From Paenibacillus sp. YN15 (lineage in GTDB: Bacteria; Bacillota; Bacilli; Paenibacillales; NBRC-103111): DNA of 64,000 nt. Positions 7,486 through 15,777 of the stretch are shown in pieces. The DNA is taken from the NCBI RefSeq assembly GCF_003285005.1, contig NZ_QMFA01000040.1, forward strand, positions 1-64,000. The letters run 5' to 3'. The notes beneath the pieces are model-generated. The model was not told the DNA's origin and searched no databases. It saw only the letters and a list, made by a program, of their open reading frames with translations. The translations under genes and the position numbers were made by a program. The stretch's first letter is position 1, and the number at the start of each line of letters is the position of its first letter.

Positions 7486-8505
7486 ATGGATGCCAGAACA
7501 TGGATAAAAGAGCTGGACAAGGGAACGGTCCGGCCGCTCTATATTTGCTATGGTCCGGAAAAATACCGGATGCGGGAATTTATTGATTATGTGCTTCGCA
7601 AATGTGTGCCTGAGGATGTGCGGGAGTTTGCAGTAACCAAATATGATCTCACTGAAACTTCCTTGGACGATGTGCTGGAGGATGCCCAAACCATGCCGTT
7701 TATGGCGGAGCGCAAGGTGATTCTGGCATCCAATGCAGCCTTTCTGACCGGCGCCAAGGAGAATGCCAAGGTGGAGCACCGGCCGGAAAAGCTTCTGGAT
7801 TATATGAAGGCTCCCGTCGATTTTTCCGTTCTGATTCTGACGGTGGATGCGGACAAGCTGGATGAGCGCAAAAAAATCGTCAAGCTGCTGAAGGACAACG
7901 GAAGCATGGCGCCCTTTGTGCCGCTTTCGGCGGATGATCTGCTTCAATGGGTGAAGCGGCAGGCGGAGGCTCTTTCCTTCCGGTTTGCGGCGGGAGCGGC
8001 AGAGGCGCTGCTGCTGTCGGCGGGAACGGATTTGCAGGCCCTGCGGTCCGAGCTGGAAAAGCTCTCGCTGTACGCAGGAAGCGGCGGCACCGTATCCGTG
8101 GAGGATGTGGACGGCATGGTGGCCCGAACCACGGAGCAGGATGTGTTTATGCTCATCGACCATATTGTGCGGCTGCGCAAGGAAAAGGCCATGACCGTGT
8201 TCCACGAGCTGCTGCTGAAAAAAGAGGAGCCCATCAAGATTGCCGCGCTGATGACGCGGCAGTTCCGCATGCTGCTGCAGGTGAAGGAGCTGGAGCGCCA
8301 GGGGTATTCCCAGCAGCAGATGGCCTCCCAGCTTGGCGGCCATCCTTACGGCATCAAGATTGCTTCGGAGCAGTCCAGGCGCTTCAGCTTTGAACAGCTG
8401 GCGTCCATTCTCTCCAGTTTGGCGGAGCTGGATTACGGCATGAAGACGGGCAAGGTGGAGAAAACGCTGGGAATGGAGCTGTTTATCCTGAAGCTGGCGG
8501 TGTAG
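7486..8505 (+). CDS. holA: DNA polymerase III delta subunit
   Basis: A 339-residue clamp-loader subunit. Delta opens the beta sliding clamp so the clamp loader can place it on DNA. The N-terminal AAA+-like domain begins with RPLYICYGPEKYRMREFID, and the C-terminal collar contains KIAALMTRQFRMLLQVKELE near residue 255, typical of bacterial delta. Length matches the family (about 340). The ATG at 7486 has GGGGTG seven bases upstream. It is convergent with rpsT, the usual Bacillota order. Confidence 0.93.
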   Translation: MDARTWIKELDKGTVRPLYICYGPEKYRMREFIDYVLRKCVPEDVREFAVTKYDLTETSLDDVLEDAQTMPFMAERKVILASNAAFLTGAKENAKVEHRPEKLLDYMKAPVDFSVLILTVDADKLDERKKIVKLLKDNGSMAPFVPLSADDLLQWVKRQAEALSFRFAAGAAEALLLSAGTDLQALRSELEKLSLYAGSGGTVSVEDVDGMVARTTEQDVFMLIDHIVRLRKEKAMTVFHELLLKKEEPIKIAALMTRQFRMLLQVKELERQGYSQQQMASQLGGHPYGIKIASEQSRRFSFEQLASILSSLAELDYGMKTGKVEKTLGMELFILKLAV

Positions 8506-8547
8506 CAGGCCGGACTGGCGTTCGTTATTGCCGGACCGGCGAATGTC

Positions 8548-8588
8548 AAAAGCCCGGGGCGCATCCAAATGGATGTACGCTCCGGGCT
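8548..8588 (-). terminator. rpsT terminator
   Basis: AGCCCGGGGCG pairs with CGCTCCGGGCT around an inner ATCCA/TGGAT stem. On the minus strand it is followed by TTTTG. On the plus strand no T-run follows, so it serves rpsT better than holA. Confidence 0.7.
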
Positions 8589-8604
8589 CTGTTGGCATCG
8601 GTTA

Positions 8605-8874
8605 TTAGGCTTTGGTCAACGCGTTCAGCTTTTTGGCCAAACGGGACTTTTTGCGGTTTGCTGCGTTCTTGTGGATCAGACCCTTGGTAGCAGCCTTGTC
8701 CAGCTTCTTGGTAGCAGCAAGCAGCAATTCCTTCGCAGAATCAACGTTTTGATTATTCAGAGCACTCTCTGCGGACTTGACCGCGGTGCGAAGTGCGGAT
8801 TTTTGGGAAGCGTTTTGCAGACGACGCTTTTCGCTGACCTTCACGCGCTTGATTGCGGACTTAATATTCGGCAT
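8605..8874 (-). CDS. rpsT: 30S ribosomal protein S20
   Basis: An 89-residue basic helical protein that binds the 16S rRNA of the small subunit. It begins [18 protein letters not shown] and ends with the helix [20 protein letters not shown], both characteristic of S20. The ATG at 8874 follows AGGAGGTGA with a five-base gap; an in-frame GTG three codons upstream lies inside that Shine-Dalgarno and is rejected. It is monocistronic, with its own promoter and terminator, between holA and gpr. Confidence 0.97.
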   Translation of the reverse strand: MPNIKSAIKRVKVSEKRRLQNASQKSALRTAVKSAESALNNQNVDSAKELLLAATKKLDKAATKGLIHKNAANRKKSRLAKKLNALTKA

Positions 8875-8908
8875 ATCGTTCACCTCCTACAACTACTGTA
8901 CATCCTGC

Positions 8909-8938
8909 CGGTTCTTGCCGATTGGCAGAACCTTCCGG
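8909..8938 (-). promoter_or_regulatory. Hairpin in the rpsT 5' leader
   Basis: On the minus strand GGTTCTGCC and GGCAAGAACC pair around a small loop, between the promoter and the ribosome binding site. Autogenous control by S20 is possible but not shown. Confidence 0.4.
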
Positions 8939-8966
8939 GCAGCGTCAACTATAGACAACTTTAAAC

Positions 8967-8995
8967 ATTCTATCACGGCAATTTTGAAAATGCAA
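8967..8995 (-). promoter_or_regulatory. rpsT sigma-A promoter
   Basis: On the minus strand TTGCAT (8995-8990), 17-bp spacer, TAGAAT (8972-8967). The leader is about 85 nt. Confidence 0.7.
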
Positions 8996-9051
8996 GAGCC
9001 GAGGCGCACCTGCTCATGGAAAATCTCATGTTTCCTTTCCATTTGAGGGGC

Positions 9052-9081
9052 GCATAACCCATTGGTTTTGTTGGCAAACTA
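9052..9081 (+). promoter_or_regulatory. Sigma-G type promoter of gpr
   Basis: GCATA (9052-9056), an 18-bp spacer and GG-CAAACTA (9075-9081), one mismatch from the sigma-G -10 CATACTA. gpr of B. subtilis is known to be made in the forespore under sigma-F and sigma-G. Confidence 0.6.
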
Positions 9082-9113
9082 TAGCGGCAATCTTCGAGAA
9101 GGGAGCGGAATCA

Positions 9114-10172
9114 ATGGAGAGACGCATGGATATGCGCAGACGGACAATGGATTTCGACATGGAGGAGCAGCTGCACGATGATTTGCTGTCGGCATCCCAC
9201 GCGGACCTGGCGCTGGAGGCCCGGGACTTGGCTTCTAAGGGAGCCGGCGTCCACGGGATAGAAGGTTTGCTGAGCCATGTGGAGGAAGACGGCGAGATCA
9301 AAATTACCCGCATCCGGGTGGAGACGGCCGAGGCCGGACGGCAAATCGGCAAGCTCCCCGGCAACTATATTACCATTGAAGTACCCGGTCTCCGCCAGCA
9401 GGATTCCCAGCTTCAGGACCGGGTTGCATCCAAATTCGCCGAGGTGTTCGAGGATTTCCTGGCGGATGCGGGCATTGCCAAGGATGCCAAGGTGCTGGTT
9501 ATTGGCCTGGGAAACTGGAATGTGACGCCTGACGCCCTTGGCCCCATTGTGGTGGAGAATGTCATGGTGACGCGGCATTATTTTGAGCTGATGCCGGACC
9601 ATGTGAGCCCGGGCTACCGTCAGGTCAGCGCCGTGGCTCCGGGGGTGCTGGGCACCACCGGCATTGAAAGCAGCGAAATTGTGCAGGGCATTGTGGAAAA
9701 ATCCAAGCCGGATGTGGTGATCGCCATTGACGCTCTGGCCTCTCGTTCCCTGGACCGGGTTAACTCCACCATCCAGATTGCCGACACGGGGATTCATCCC
9801 GGCTCCGGCATCGGCAATAAGCGCAAAGGGCTGACCAAGGAGATTCTGGGGGTCCCGGTGATCGCCATCGGCGTGCCTACGGTGGTGTATGCCTCCACCA
9901 TTGTCAACAATGCCATCGATCTGATGCATCATCACTTTTCCCGGCAAACCGCCAACACCAAGGAAATTATGGGGCTTTTGGACAACCTGCAGGAGCAGGA
10001 GCGGCTGGAGCTGGTGAAAGAGGTGCTGAATCCGGTGGGGCATGATCTTCTGGTAACCCCCAAGGAGATCGACCAGTTTATCGAGGATATCGCTAATATC
10101 ATCGCCAGCGGTCTGAACGCCGCCCTGCATGAAGCGGTGGAGCCGGATAACGTGGCCGCGTATACCCACTGA
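9114..10172 (+). CDS. gpr: Germination protease GPR
   Basis: A 352-residue spore protease (family A25) that degrades small acid-soluble spore proteins when spores germinate. It is made as a zymogen; the charged N-terminus (MERRMDMRRRTMDFDMEEQ) is the likely propeptide. Family sequences are clear: VIGLGNWNVTPDALGP near residue 129, APGVLGTTGIESSEI near 177 and VIAIDALASR near 203. Length is close to the usual 370. GAAGGGAG stands before the ATG. It is followed by a strong terminator, and here is separated from spoIIP by a HAD hydrolase gene and repeats. Confidence 0.95.
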   Translation: MERRMDMRRRTMDFDMEEQLHDDLLSASHADLALEARDLASKGAGVHGIEGLLSHVEEDGEIKITRIRVETAEAGRQIGKLPGNYITIEVPGLRQQDSQLQDRVASKFAEVFEDFLADAGIAKDAKVLVIGLGNWNVTPDALGPIVVENVMVTRHYFELMPDHVSPGYRQVSAVAPGVLGTTGIESSEIVQGIVEKSKPDVVIAIDALASRSLDRVNSTIQIADTGIHPGSGIGNKRKGLTKEILGVPVIAIGVPTVVYASTIVNNAIDLMHHHFSRQTANTKEIMGLLDNLQEQERLELVKEVLNPVGHDLLVTPKEIDQFIEDIANIIASGLNAALHEAVEPDNVAAYTH

Positions 10173-10184
10173 TTTGTTTGCCGG

Positions 10185-10231
10185 GCTTCCGGCTGATGCG
10201 CTTTGTTGGCGCATGGGCCGGAAGCTTTTTT
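10185..10231 (+). terminator. gpr terminator
   Basis: GCTTCCGGC (10185-10193) pairs with GCCGGAAGC (10217-10225), with an inner TGATGCGC/GCGCATG stem, and is followed by TTTTTT. Confidence 0.85.
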
Positions 10232-10274
10232 GGGTCGGTTGCGAAGGGGGGAGTGCGGATGGGGGAGGCGTGTA

Positions 10275-10441
10275 CTCGAAAAATCAGCTATAATTCCGGG
10301 AAAAGTGCTCAAGAAGAGTATTGTATATGAAATTTCATATATATTTCAGGCTTATGCCAGTTTAAGAGAGATATATATATGAAATTTCATGCTTATTAGG
10401 CTAAAATGGGCTACTTTCGAAAATTAAACTCGAAAAATCAT
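10275..10441. repeat. Four-box phased element, AT-rich variant (D)
   Basis: Four related boxes around the palindrome ATGAAATTTCAT. Forward boxes lie at 10275-10300 and 10326-10350, reverse boxes at 10368-10390 and 10419-10441; the step within each arm is 51 bp. Boxes 2 and 3 are nearly identical, while 1 and 4 are diverged (CTCGAAAAATCA). Same forward-forward-reverse-reverse plan as the elements at 15454, 21470, 49496 and 63007. The 663 bases between gpr and the HAD gene hold only the gpr terminator, this element and the 112-bp tandem repeat. Confidence 0.5.
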
Positions 10442-10507
10442 ATACAGCACCGGGAGTACGGGGCCCCTGCCGCAGGTCGGATAAGTAATGGACACCTCGA
10501 AATTGTT

Positions 10508-10731
10508 CGCATCAGCACTGCACCCACTACAGAGCCTCCCCTTCGCTGATCGGCATAAAAAGCTTCCGCTAAAGACGGACCCGCTCCTCCGAGCTGCTTC
10601 GGTCAGAAGCTTTTTTTCCCGCATCAGCACTGCACCCACTACAGAGCTTTCGCATCGCTGATCGGCATAAAAAGCTTCCGCTAAAGACGGACCTGCTCCT
10701 CCGAGCTGCTTCGGTCAGAAGCTTTTTTTAC
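10508..10731 (+). repeat. Tandem 112-bp duplication, each copy ending in an intrinsic terminator
   Basis: Two adjacent copies (10508-10619 and 10620-10731) differ at only a handful of positions. Each has an ATCAGC/GCTGAT dyad, then AAAAAGCTTC and GAAGCTTTTTTT enclosing an inner CCGA/TCGG hairpin, giving a stem plus T-run in both directions. It may be a duplicated terminator or a pair of small structured RNAs. No open reading frame with a ribosome binding site is present. Confidence 0.8.
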
Positions 10732-10755
10732 AATCCGCCCCAAATGCGCTATCAT
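10727..10755 (+). promoter_or_regulatory. Possible promoter of the HAD hydrolase gene
   Basis: TTTACA (10727-10732), 17-bp spacer, TATCAT (10750-10755). The -35 overlaps the T-run of the preceding terminator copy. Confidence 0.4.
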
Positions 10756-10835
10756 AATGCTTATCCGGTTCCATTGCCAGATGAAGCGCCGGACTCTGCG
10801 GCGCCAGACTATAGCCAGAACGGGAGGAGAGCTCT

Positions 10836-11588
10836 ATGAATCAACCTAAACCGCAAATCATTCTGTTTGATCTGGATGATACCTTAATTCACTGCAATAA
10901 ATATTTTGATATCATACTGGAGCAGTTTTCGGATTTGTTGCGGACCTGGTTCGCGGCTTATCCTTTGACGGACGAAACCATTAAAATGAAGCAGCTCGAG
11001 ATCGATATTGCCGGGGTGCATATCCACGGCTTTTCCACGGACCACTTCCCTGCTTCCCTGGTGGATACGTACCGCTATTTCTCCGATTTGTACGGCCGCG
11101 CCACCTCGGTGATGGAGGAAGAAGAGCTGCTCCAACTGGGCAAATCCGTGTATGAGCTGCAGGTGGAGCCATATCCTGGCATGGAAGCCACGCTGGAGCG
11201 CCTCAAAGCGGCGGGCCACCAGCTTTACCTTTATACAGGCGGCATTGTTACCCACCAGCAGAAGAAAATCCATGCCGTACAGCTGGACCGGTTTTTCGGA
11301 GACCGCGTATTCGTGCGTCAGCATAAAACGGCGGAGGCCTTGGAGGAGATCCTTCAGCAAAACGGGTTTGACCGCTCCCGCACCTGGATGATCGGCAATT
11401 CCATCCGGACGGACATTGTCCCTGCCCTAAGGGCGGGAATCAACTGCATTCACATCCCCGCTATTACCGAATGGGAGTACAACATTGTGGAAATTAACGA
11501 AACCCCTAAGGGGCTGTTCCTGGAGCTGCCCAACCTGGAATCCGTTCCGGATGCCATTGCCCGCTCCATCGAAAGCGCCGCCAGCTGA
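10836..11588 (+). CDS. HAD-superfamily hydrolase
   Basis: A 250-residue phosphatase-like protein. Motif I, LFDLDDTLI, is at residues 10-18 with nucleophile and general acid Asp. Motif II is YLYTGG near residue 130, and motifs III/IV include QHKTAE and MIGNSIRTDIVPALRAG near 185-200, where MIGNSIRTD replaces the common GDS.xD. The cap domain lies between residues 25 and 105. The substrate is unknown. GGGAGGAGAG precedes the ATG. The gene interrupts the usual gpr-spoIIP adjacency and has its own terminator. Confidence 0.8.
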   Translation: MNQPKPQIILFDLDDTLIHCNKYFDIILEQFSDLLRTWFAAYPLTDETIKMKQLEIDIAGVHIHGFSTDHFPASLVDTYRYFSDLYGRATSVMEEEELLQLGKSVYELQVEPYPGMEATLERLKAAGHQLYLYTGGIVTHQQKKIHAVQLDRFFGDRVFVRQHKTAEALEEILQQNGFDRSRTWMIGNSIRTDIVPALRAGINCIHIPAITEWEYNIVEINETPKGLFLELPNLESVPDAIARSIESAAS

Positions 11589-11633
11589 CGCATTTCCCCT
11601 TCTATATCTAGCAAATTGCCAAAGAAGTCTCGC

Positions 11634-11659
11634 ATTTTAAAATGCGGGCTTCTTTTTTG
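11634..11659 (+). terminator. HAD gene terminator
   Basis: GAAG..CGCATTTT pairs with AAAATGCG..CTTC, followed by TTTTTTG. Confidence 0.8.
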
Positions 11660-11742
11660 TTCTACTCTCGCATTTCCATTCATAGATTGGTAGTAAAGTA
11701 AACAACCCCGCAAAAGACCATCTTCAAATGGAGGAATGGATG

Positions 11743-13005
11743 ATGAAACGGTCGATGTTCACACTGGATCTGAGCAAATTGCGCAAACTGTCCCAAACCG
11801 CAGGCTTTTTCGGCAAAACCTACTTGGTGCTGACAGGCTGCACCTTTCTGATCTTCGTTCTGGTAGGGTTCATCGGCTTTGGCCAGCAGCGGCTGGGCAT
11901 GACTCCCGTTTCCTCGATGAAGGGATTGGCTGCATCCGTCTCCGACGGCTTTTTTATGGATATGCTGGGCTTGGAGGTGCCGCATCTGGCGGAAACCCGT
12001 CAGGTCCCCTCTACCTTTTCCCAGGAAAATGTGCTTGGCTTTATCTTCCGGTTCGTCACCGATATTAATCCGCGTGATCCCAAAACACTTCTGGCCCGGG
12101 AGCTTCCCGGCATGGGCCTGGACACCTCGTACCTGATCCGCAAGCCTCCCGGCTCCCAGCAGATTGCCGGACCGCTGGAATATCCGCCGGGCAATGCCGC
12201 TCCGGAAGGAAGCTCTCCCGGCGGCCCGGGGGGCCAGGATAGCCAGCCGGTAACGGCGCCTTCCGCTTCACCCGCCGCGCCGTCCACACCTGCGGCTCCC
12301 ACTCCTCAGCCGACCATCGGCCATCCCACCACCGACGGCAAAAAGGTAGTCCTGATCTACCACTCCCATAACCGGGAATCCTGGGTGCCGGAGCTGGGGT
12401 TGTCCGCCAAGGACGCCAACCTGGCCCAGGACGCCAAGCTGAACATTACTCTGGTAGGCAAAGAGCTGGCCGACCGTCTGGAGGACAAGGGTGTGGGAGC
12501 TGTCCATTATGCCACTGACTACGCCAGCAGCGTAGAGAAATACAATTGGTACTATTCCTATAAATACTCCAACAAAACGGTGAAAGAGGCTTTTGCCGCC
12601 AATCCGGAAATCCAGTTTGTGTTTGATCTTCACCGGGATGACTCCTCCAAGGAGAAATCCACCCTGACCGTGGACGGGAAAAATTACGCCAAGGTGTTCC
12701 TGATTCTGGGCCAGAAAAATCCCAAATGGCAGCAGAACGAAAAATTCGCCTCGCAAATCCAGGAGAAGCTGGAAAAGAAGCTTCCCGGCCTGTCCCGGGG
12801 AATCTGGGCCAAAGAAGCCCATGACGGCAACGCGGAATATAACCAGTCCCTGTCCCCCAACAGTGTTCTCATTGAGATCGGCGGCGTATACAACACCCTG
12901 GAGGAATGCAAACGGACAGCGGGAGTGCTGGCAGAGGTCATTGCGGATATGTACTGGGATGCGGCCAAGGTGGATGCGCCGGCCGCTTCGAGCAACCGGA
13001 GCTAA
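11743..13005 (+). CDS. spoIIP: Stage II sporulation protein P
   Basis: A 420-residue sporulation cell-wall amidase/endopeptidase that works with SpoIID and SpoIIM to thin septal peptidoglycan during engulfment. One membrane segment lies at about residues 26-46. A Pro/Ala/Ser-rich linker (about 150-190) leads to the amidase domain (about 200-400) with zinc-site motifs IYHSHNRESW near residue 203 and LIEIGGVYNT near 375. GGAGGA at 11730-11735 sits seven bases before the ATG at 11743; starts at 11728 and 11740 are too far upstream or too close. It should be transcribed by sigma-E in the mother cell; CATAGATT at 11681 resembles a sigma-E -10, but the matching -35 is poor. Confidence 0.92.
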   Translation: MKRSMFTLDLSKLRKLSQTAGFFGKTYLVLTGCTFLIFVLVGFIGFGQQRLGMTPVSSMKGLAASVSDGFFMDMLGLEVPHLAETRQVPSTFSQENVLGFIFRFVTDINPRDPKTLLARELPGMGLDTSYLIRKPPGSQQIAGPLEYPPGNAAPEGSSPGGPGGQDSQPVTAPSASPAAPSTPAAPTPQPTIGHPTTDGKKVVLIYHSHNRESWVPELGLSAKDANLAQDAKLNITLVGKELADRLEDKGVGAVHYATDYASSVEKYNWYYSYKYSNKTVKEAFAANPEIQFVFDLHRDDSSKEKSTLTVDGKNYAKVFLILGQKNPKWQQNEKFASQIQEKLEKKLPGLSRGIWAKEAHDGNAEYNQSLSPNSVLIEIGGVYNTLEECKRTAGVLAEVIADMYWDAAKVDAPAASSNRS

Positions 13006-13033
13006 GAGAACAGAAGGGCAAGGGGGAGCATGT

Positions 13034-13450
13034 ATGGGAAGAATCCGCCCGGGCAGGGTGCTGTTGACCATATTTGTACTGGGGTTCTGTTTGTTTTTCG
13101 GCATTGACCTGGTGAGCCGGAGCAGCGCTGTTCCCGCGGCGGAGCCGCCTGCGGCCACCCTCAAACCGGCGGCGTCCGCACCGGCGAAGACGGCCTCCGC
13201 CAACAGCCGGCAAGCCGTCCCGGCGGCAGCCAAGGCAAGCCCGCAAGCCGCCTCTGCAGCGAAAAACGGGGCTGTTCCGGCAGGGGCCAAAAGCTCCGAA
13301 GCCACGGATCAGGCGCAAGCCGCACCCCGGGTGAAGGTCAAGGAGTCCTTCATGAACCATCTGTCCAACCGCCTGGGGGATGCCCTGCACAATCTGGCCA
13401 AAGGGCTGATGAGTCTGGTCGTTTCCATTTTCAACGCGCTGATTTCCTGA
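13034..13450 (+). CDS. YqxA-like (DUF3679) small membrane protein
   Basis: A 138-residue protein with one membrane segment (residues 8-26), an Ala/Pro/Ser-rich middle (30-100) and an amphipathic helical C-terminus (MNHLSNRLGDALHNLAKGLM). It occupies the position of yqxA in the B. subtilis gpr-spoIIP-yqxA-lepA run, and its ends resemble that family. Function is unknown. AGGGGGAG lies five bases before the ATG at 13034; the frame extends upstream but that overlaps spoIIP. It is probably co-transcribed with spoIIP. Confidence 0.7.
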   Translation: MGRIRPGRVLLTIFVLGFCLFFGIDLVSRSSAVPAAEPPAATLKPAASAPAKTASANSRQAVPAAAKASPQAASAAKNGAVPAGAKSSEATDQAQAAPRVKVKESFMNHLSNRLGDALHNLAKGLMSLVVSIFNALIS

Positions 13451-13478
13451 TCCATCACCCTAAAGCCCGCAGCCTCCA

Positions 13479-13507
13479 TTGATGCGGCCCCTCCTAACTG
13501 CTATAAT
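13479..13507 (+). promoter_or_regulatory. lepA sigma-A promoter
   Basis: TTGATG (13479-13484), 17-bp spacer, perfect TATAAT (13502-13507). Confidence 0.75.
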
Positions 13508-13545
13508 TGATCTATTGTTCAGTTGTTTTTACTCGGGAGGGACAC

Positions 13546-15360
13546 ATGAAGGACGTACAGGCTAGGCAGAAAAAAATCCGCAATTTTTCGATTATCGCCC
13601 ACATTGACCACGGCAAGTCCACGTTGGCGGATCGGATACTTGAATATACAGGGGCGCTCTCCCAGCGGGAAATGCAGGAGCAGGTGCTGGACAAAATGGA
13701 TCTGGAGCGGGAACGGGGCATTACCATCAAGCTTCAGGCGGTCCGTCTGCAATACCAGGCGGACGACGGGGAGCAGTATATCCTGAACCTGATCGACACC
13801 CCGGGCCACGTGGATTTCACCTACGAGGTATCCCGGAGTCTGGCGGCCTGCGAAGGCGCGCTTTTGGTGGTGGACGCCGCCCAGGGTATTGAAGCCCAGA
13901 CGCTGGCCAACGTTTATCTGGCGTTGGACAACAACCTGGAGATCATTCCGGTGATCAACAAAATCGATTTGCCCAGCGCCGAACCGGAACGGGTGAAGCA
14001 GGAGATCGAGGATGTGATCGGCCTGGATTGCAGCGGGGCGGTGCTGGCATCCGCCAAGGCGGGCATCGGCATCAAGGAGATTCTGGAGCAGGTGGTGCGC
14101 AGTGTGCCGGCGCCTACAGGCGACCCGGAGCAGCCCTTGAAGGCGCTGATTTTCGACTCCCACTATGATCCGTACAAAGGGGTTATCGTCTATGTGCGGG
14201 TGGTGGACGGGTCCATCCGCTCCGGCTCCAAAATCAAGTTTATGGCTACAGGCGCTGTTTTCGAGGTTATCGAGGTGGGGGCGTTTATGCCCCGGATGGG
14301 CATTGTGGACGAGCTTCAGGTAGGGGATGTAGGCTTTATTGTGGCCGGCATCAAGAACGTGAAGGATACCCGTGTGGGCGATACGGTGACGGACGCCAGG
14401 AACCCTGCCTTGGAGCCCTTGCCCGGCTACCGGAAGATCAACCCCATGGTGTACTGCGGCTTGTACCCAATAGAATCCACGGAATACAACGATCTGCGGG
14501 ACGCGCTGGAAAAGCTGGTGTTAAACGATGCTTCCCTGAAGTTTGAGCCGGAGTCCTCCACCGCCTTGGGCTTTGGCTTCCGCTGCGGCTTCCTGGGACT
14601 CCTGCACATGGAGATCATTCAGGAGCGGATCGAACGGGAGTTTAATATTCCGCTGATTACCACGGCGCCCAGCGTCGTGTTCAAGGTGACCCTGACCAAC
14701 GGCGAGGTCATGACCATCGACAACCCCTCCAACTATCCGGAGGTGGGCAAAATCAACTTTGTCGAGGAGCCGTATGTGAAGGCGGCGATTATTGTGCCCA
14801 AGGATTATGTGGGCGTGGTGATGGAGCTGTGCCAGAACAAACGCGGCGACTTTGTGAATATGGAGTATCTGGACGCCAACCGGGTTACGCTGACCTACGA
14901 AATGCCGCTGTCCGAGATTGTATACGACTTTTTCGACCAGTTGAAGTCCAACACCCGGGGCTACGCCTCCTTCGACTACGAGATGTCCGGCTACAAGCAG
15001 TCCAATCTGGTCAAAATGGATATTCTCTTAAACAGCGAGCAGGTGGACGCCTTGTCCGTCATTGTCCACCGCGACCGGGCTTACCAGCGGGGCAAGGTGA
15101 TTTGCGAAAAGCTCAAGGAGATTATTCCCCAGCAGATGTTTGAGGTGCCGATTCAGGCGGCTATCGGGCAGAAGATTATTTCCCGGGAAACCATCAAGGC
15201 CATGCGGAAAAACGTGCTTGCCAAGTGCTACGGCGGCGACATCTCCCGGAAGCGGAAGCTCCTGGAGAAGCAGAAGGAAGGCAAGAAGCGCATGAAGCAG
15301 GTGGGCAGCGTAGAGGTTCCCCAAGAGGCTTTTATGGCCGTGCTGAAAATCGACGAGTAA
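13546..15360 (+). CDS. lepA: Elongation factor 4 (LepA)
   Basis: A 604-residue ribosome-associated GTPase. G1 [10 protein letters not shown] is near residue 15, G2/switch region RERGITIK near 58, G3 [11 protein letters not shown] near 84 and G4 NKIDLP near 138. EF-G-like domains follow, and the LepA-specific C-terminal domain ends in [20 protein letters not shown]. The ATG at 13546 has GGGAGGGAC directly upstream; a longer frame to 13507 would start in the promoter. Followed by a terminator. Confidence 0.97.
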   Translation: MKDVQARQKKIRNFSIIAHIDHGKSTLADRILEYTGALSQREMQEQVLDKMDLERERGITIKLQAVRLQYQADDGEQYILNLIDTPGHVDFTYEVSRSLAACEGALLVVDAAQGIEAQTLANVYLALDNNLEIIPVINKIDLPSAEPERVKQEIEDVIGLDCSGAVLASAKAGIGIKEILEQVVRSVPAPTGDPEQPLKALIFDSHYDPYKGVIVYVRVVDGSIRSGSKIKFMATGAVFEVIEVGAFMPRMGIVDELQVGDVGFIVAGIKNVKDTRVGDTVTDARNPALEPLPGYRKINPMVYCGLYPIESTEYNDLRDALEKLVLNDASLKFEPESSTALGFGFRCGFLGLLHMEIIQERIEREFNIPLITTAPSVVFKVTLTNGEVMTIDNPSNYPEVGKINFVEEPYVKAAIIVPKDYVGVVMELCQNKRGDFVNMEYLDANRVTLTYEMPLSEIVYDFFDQLKSNTRGYASFDYEMSGYKQSNLVKMDILLNSEQVDALSVIVHRDRAYQRGKVICEKLKEIIPQQMFEVPIQAAIGQKIISRETIKAMRKNVLAKCYGGDISRKRKLLEKQKEGKKRMKQVGSVEVPQEAFMAVLKIDE

Positions 15361-15369
15361 AGGATCAGA

Positions 15370-15402
15370 CAGTAGCCATTTCCGACAATGGCTGCTGTTT
15401 TT
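15370..15402 (+). terminator. lepA terminator
   Basis: CAGtAGCCATT (15370-15380) pairs with AATGGCTgCTG (15387-15397), followed by TTTTTG. Confidence 0.8.
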
Positions 15403-15453
15403 GTTAGCGGCGCACCGAGGCTGGCAGAGATACTCCGGCCGCCGCGGCCCAAA

Positions 15454-15629
15454 TGCAAAAGTGCAGTTATTTTCAGGGAAAAGGGCGGTTTGGCCCGGTT
15501 TCCCTGCAAAAGTGCAGTTAAATATTCAACTATGCACCCTTCAGGCCGCTCAAACACAGAAATAACTGCACTCTTGCAGGATGGACAAGCGGGATAGCTG
15601 AAGGTTGGCGAAATAGATGCACTTTTGGA
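15454..15629. repeat. Four-box phased element, TGCAAAAGTGCAGTTA variant (B)
   Basis: Forward boxes TGCAAAAGTGCAGTTATTTT at 15454 and 15505 (step 51); reverse boxes GAAATAACTGCACTCTTGCA at 15559 and GAAATAGATGCACTTTTGGA at 15610 (step 51). They fill most of the 417-base gap between lepA and hemW; apart from the lepA terminator nothing else is seen there. Same plan as the elements at 10275, 21470, 49496 and 63007. Confidence 0.7.
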
Positions 15630-15777
15630 GGATGAGTAAGCTGGTACTGTGCACTTACAGCGTGGAAACCAGCGATAAGACCCATGTATAGGCCACCGGC
15701 GGTCGGGAGAGGCCCCGCAAGGACTCCCTCACTCAACTCTGGAAGAATATATCCTGCGATACAGGAAGGAGCCGCTT

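Noticed and set aside
7072-8598. Long minus-strand frame opposite holA
   Set aside because: Overlaps two real genes, no domain and no start signal.
11661-11688. Sigma-E promoter for spoIIP
   Set aside because: CATAGATT resembles the -10, but no acceptable -35 lies at the right distance; mentioned only in the gene entry.
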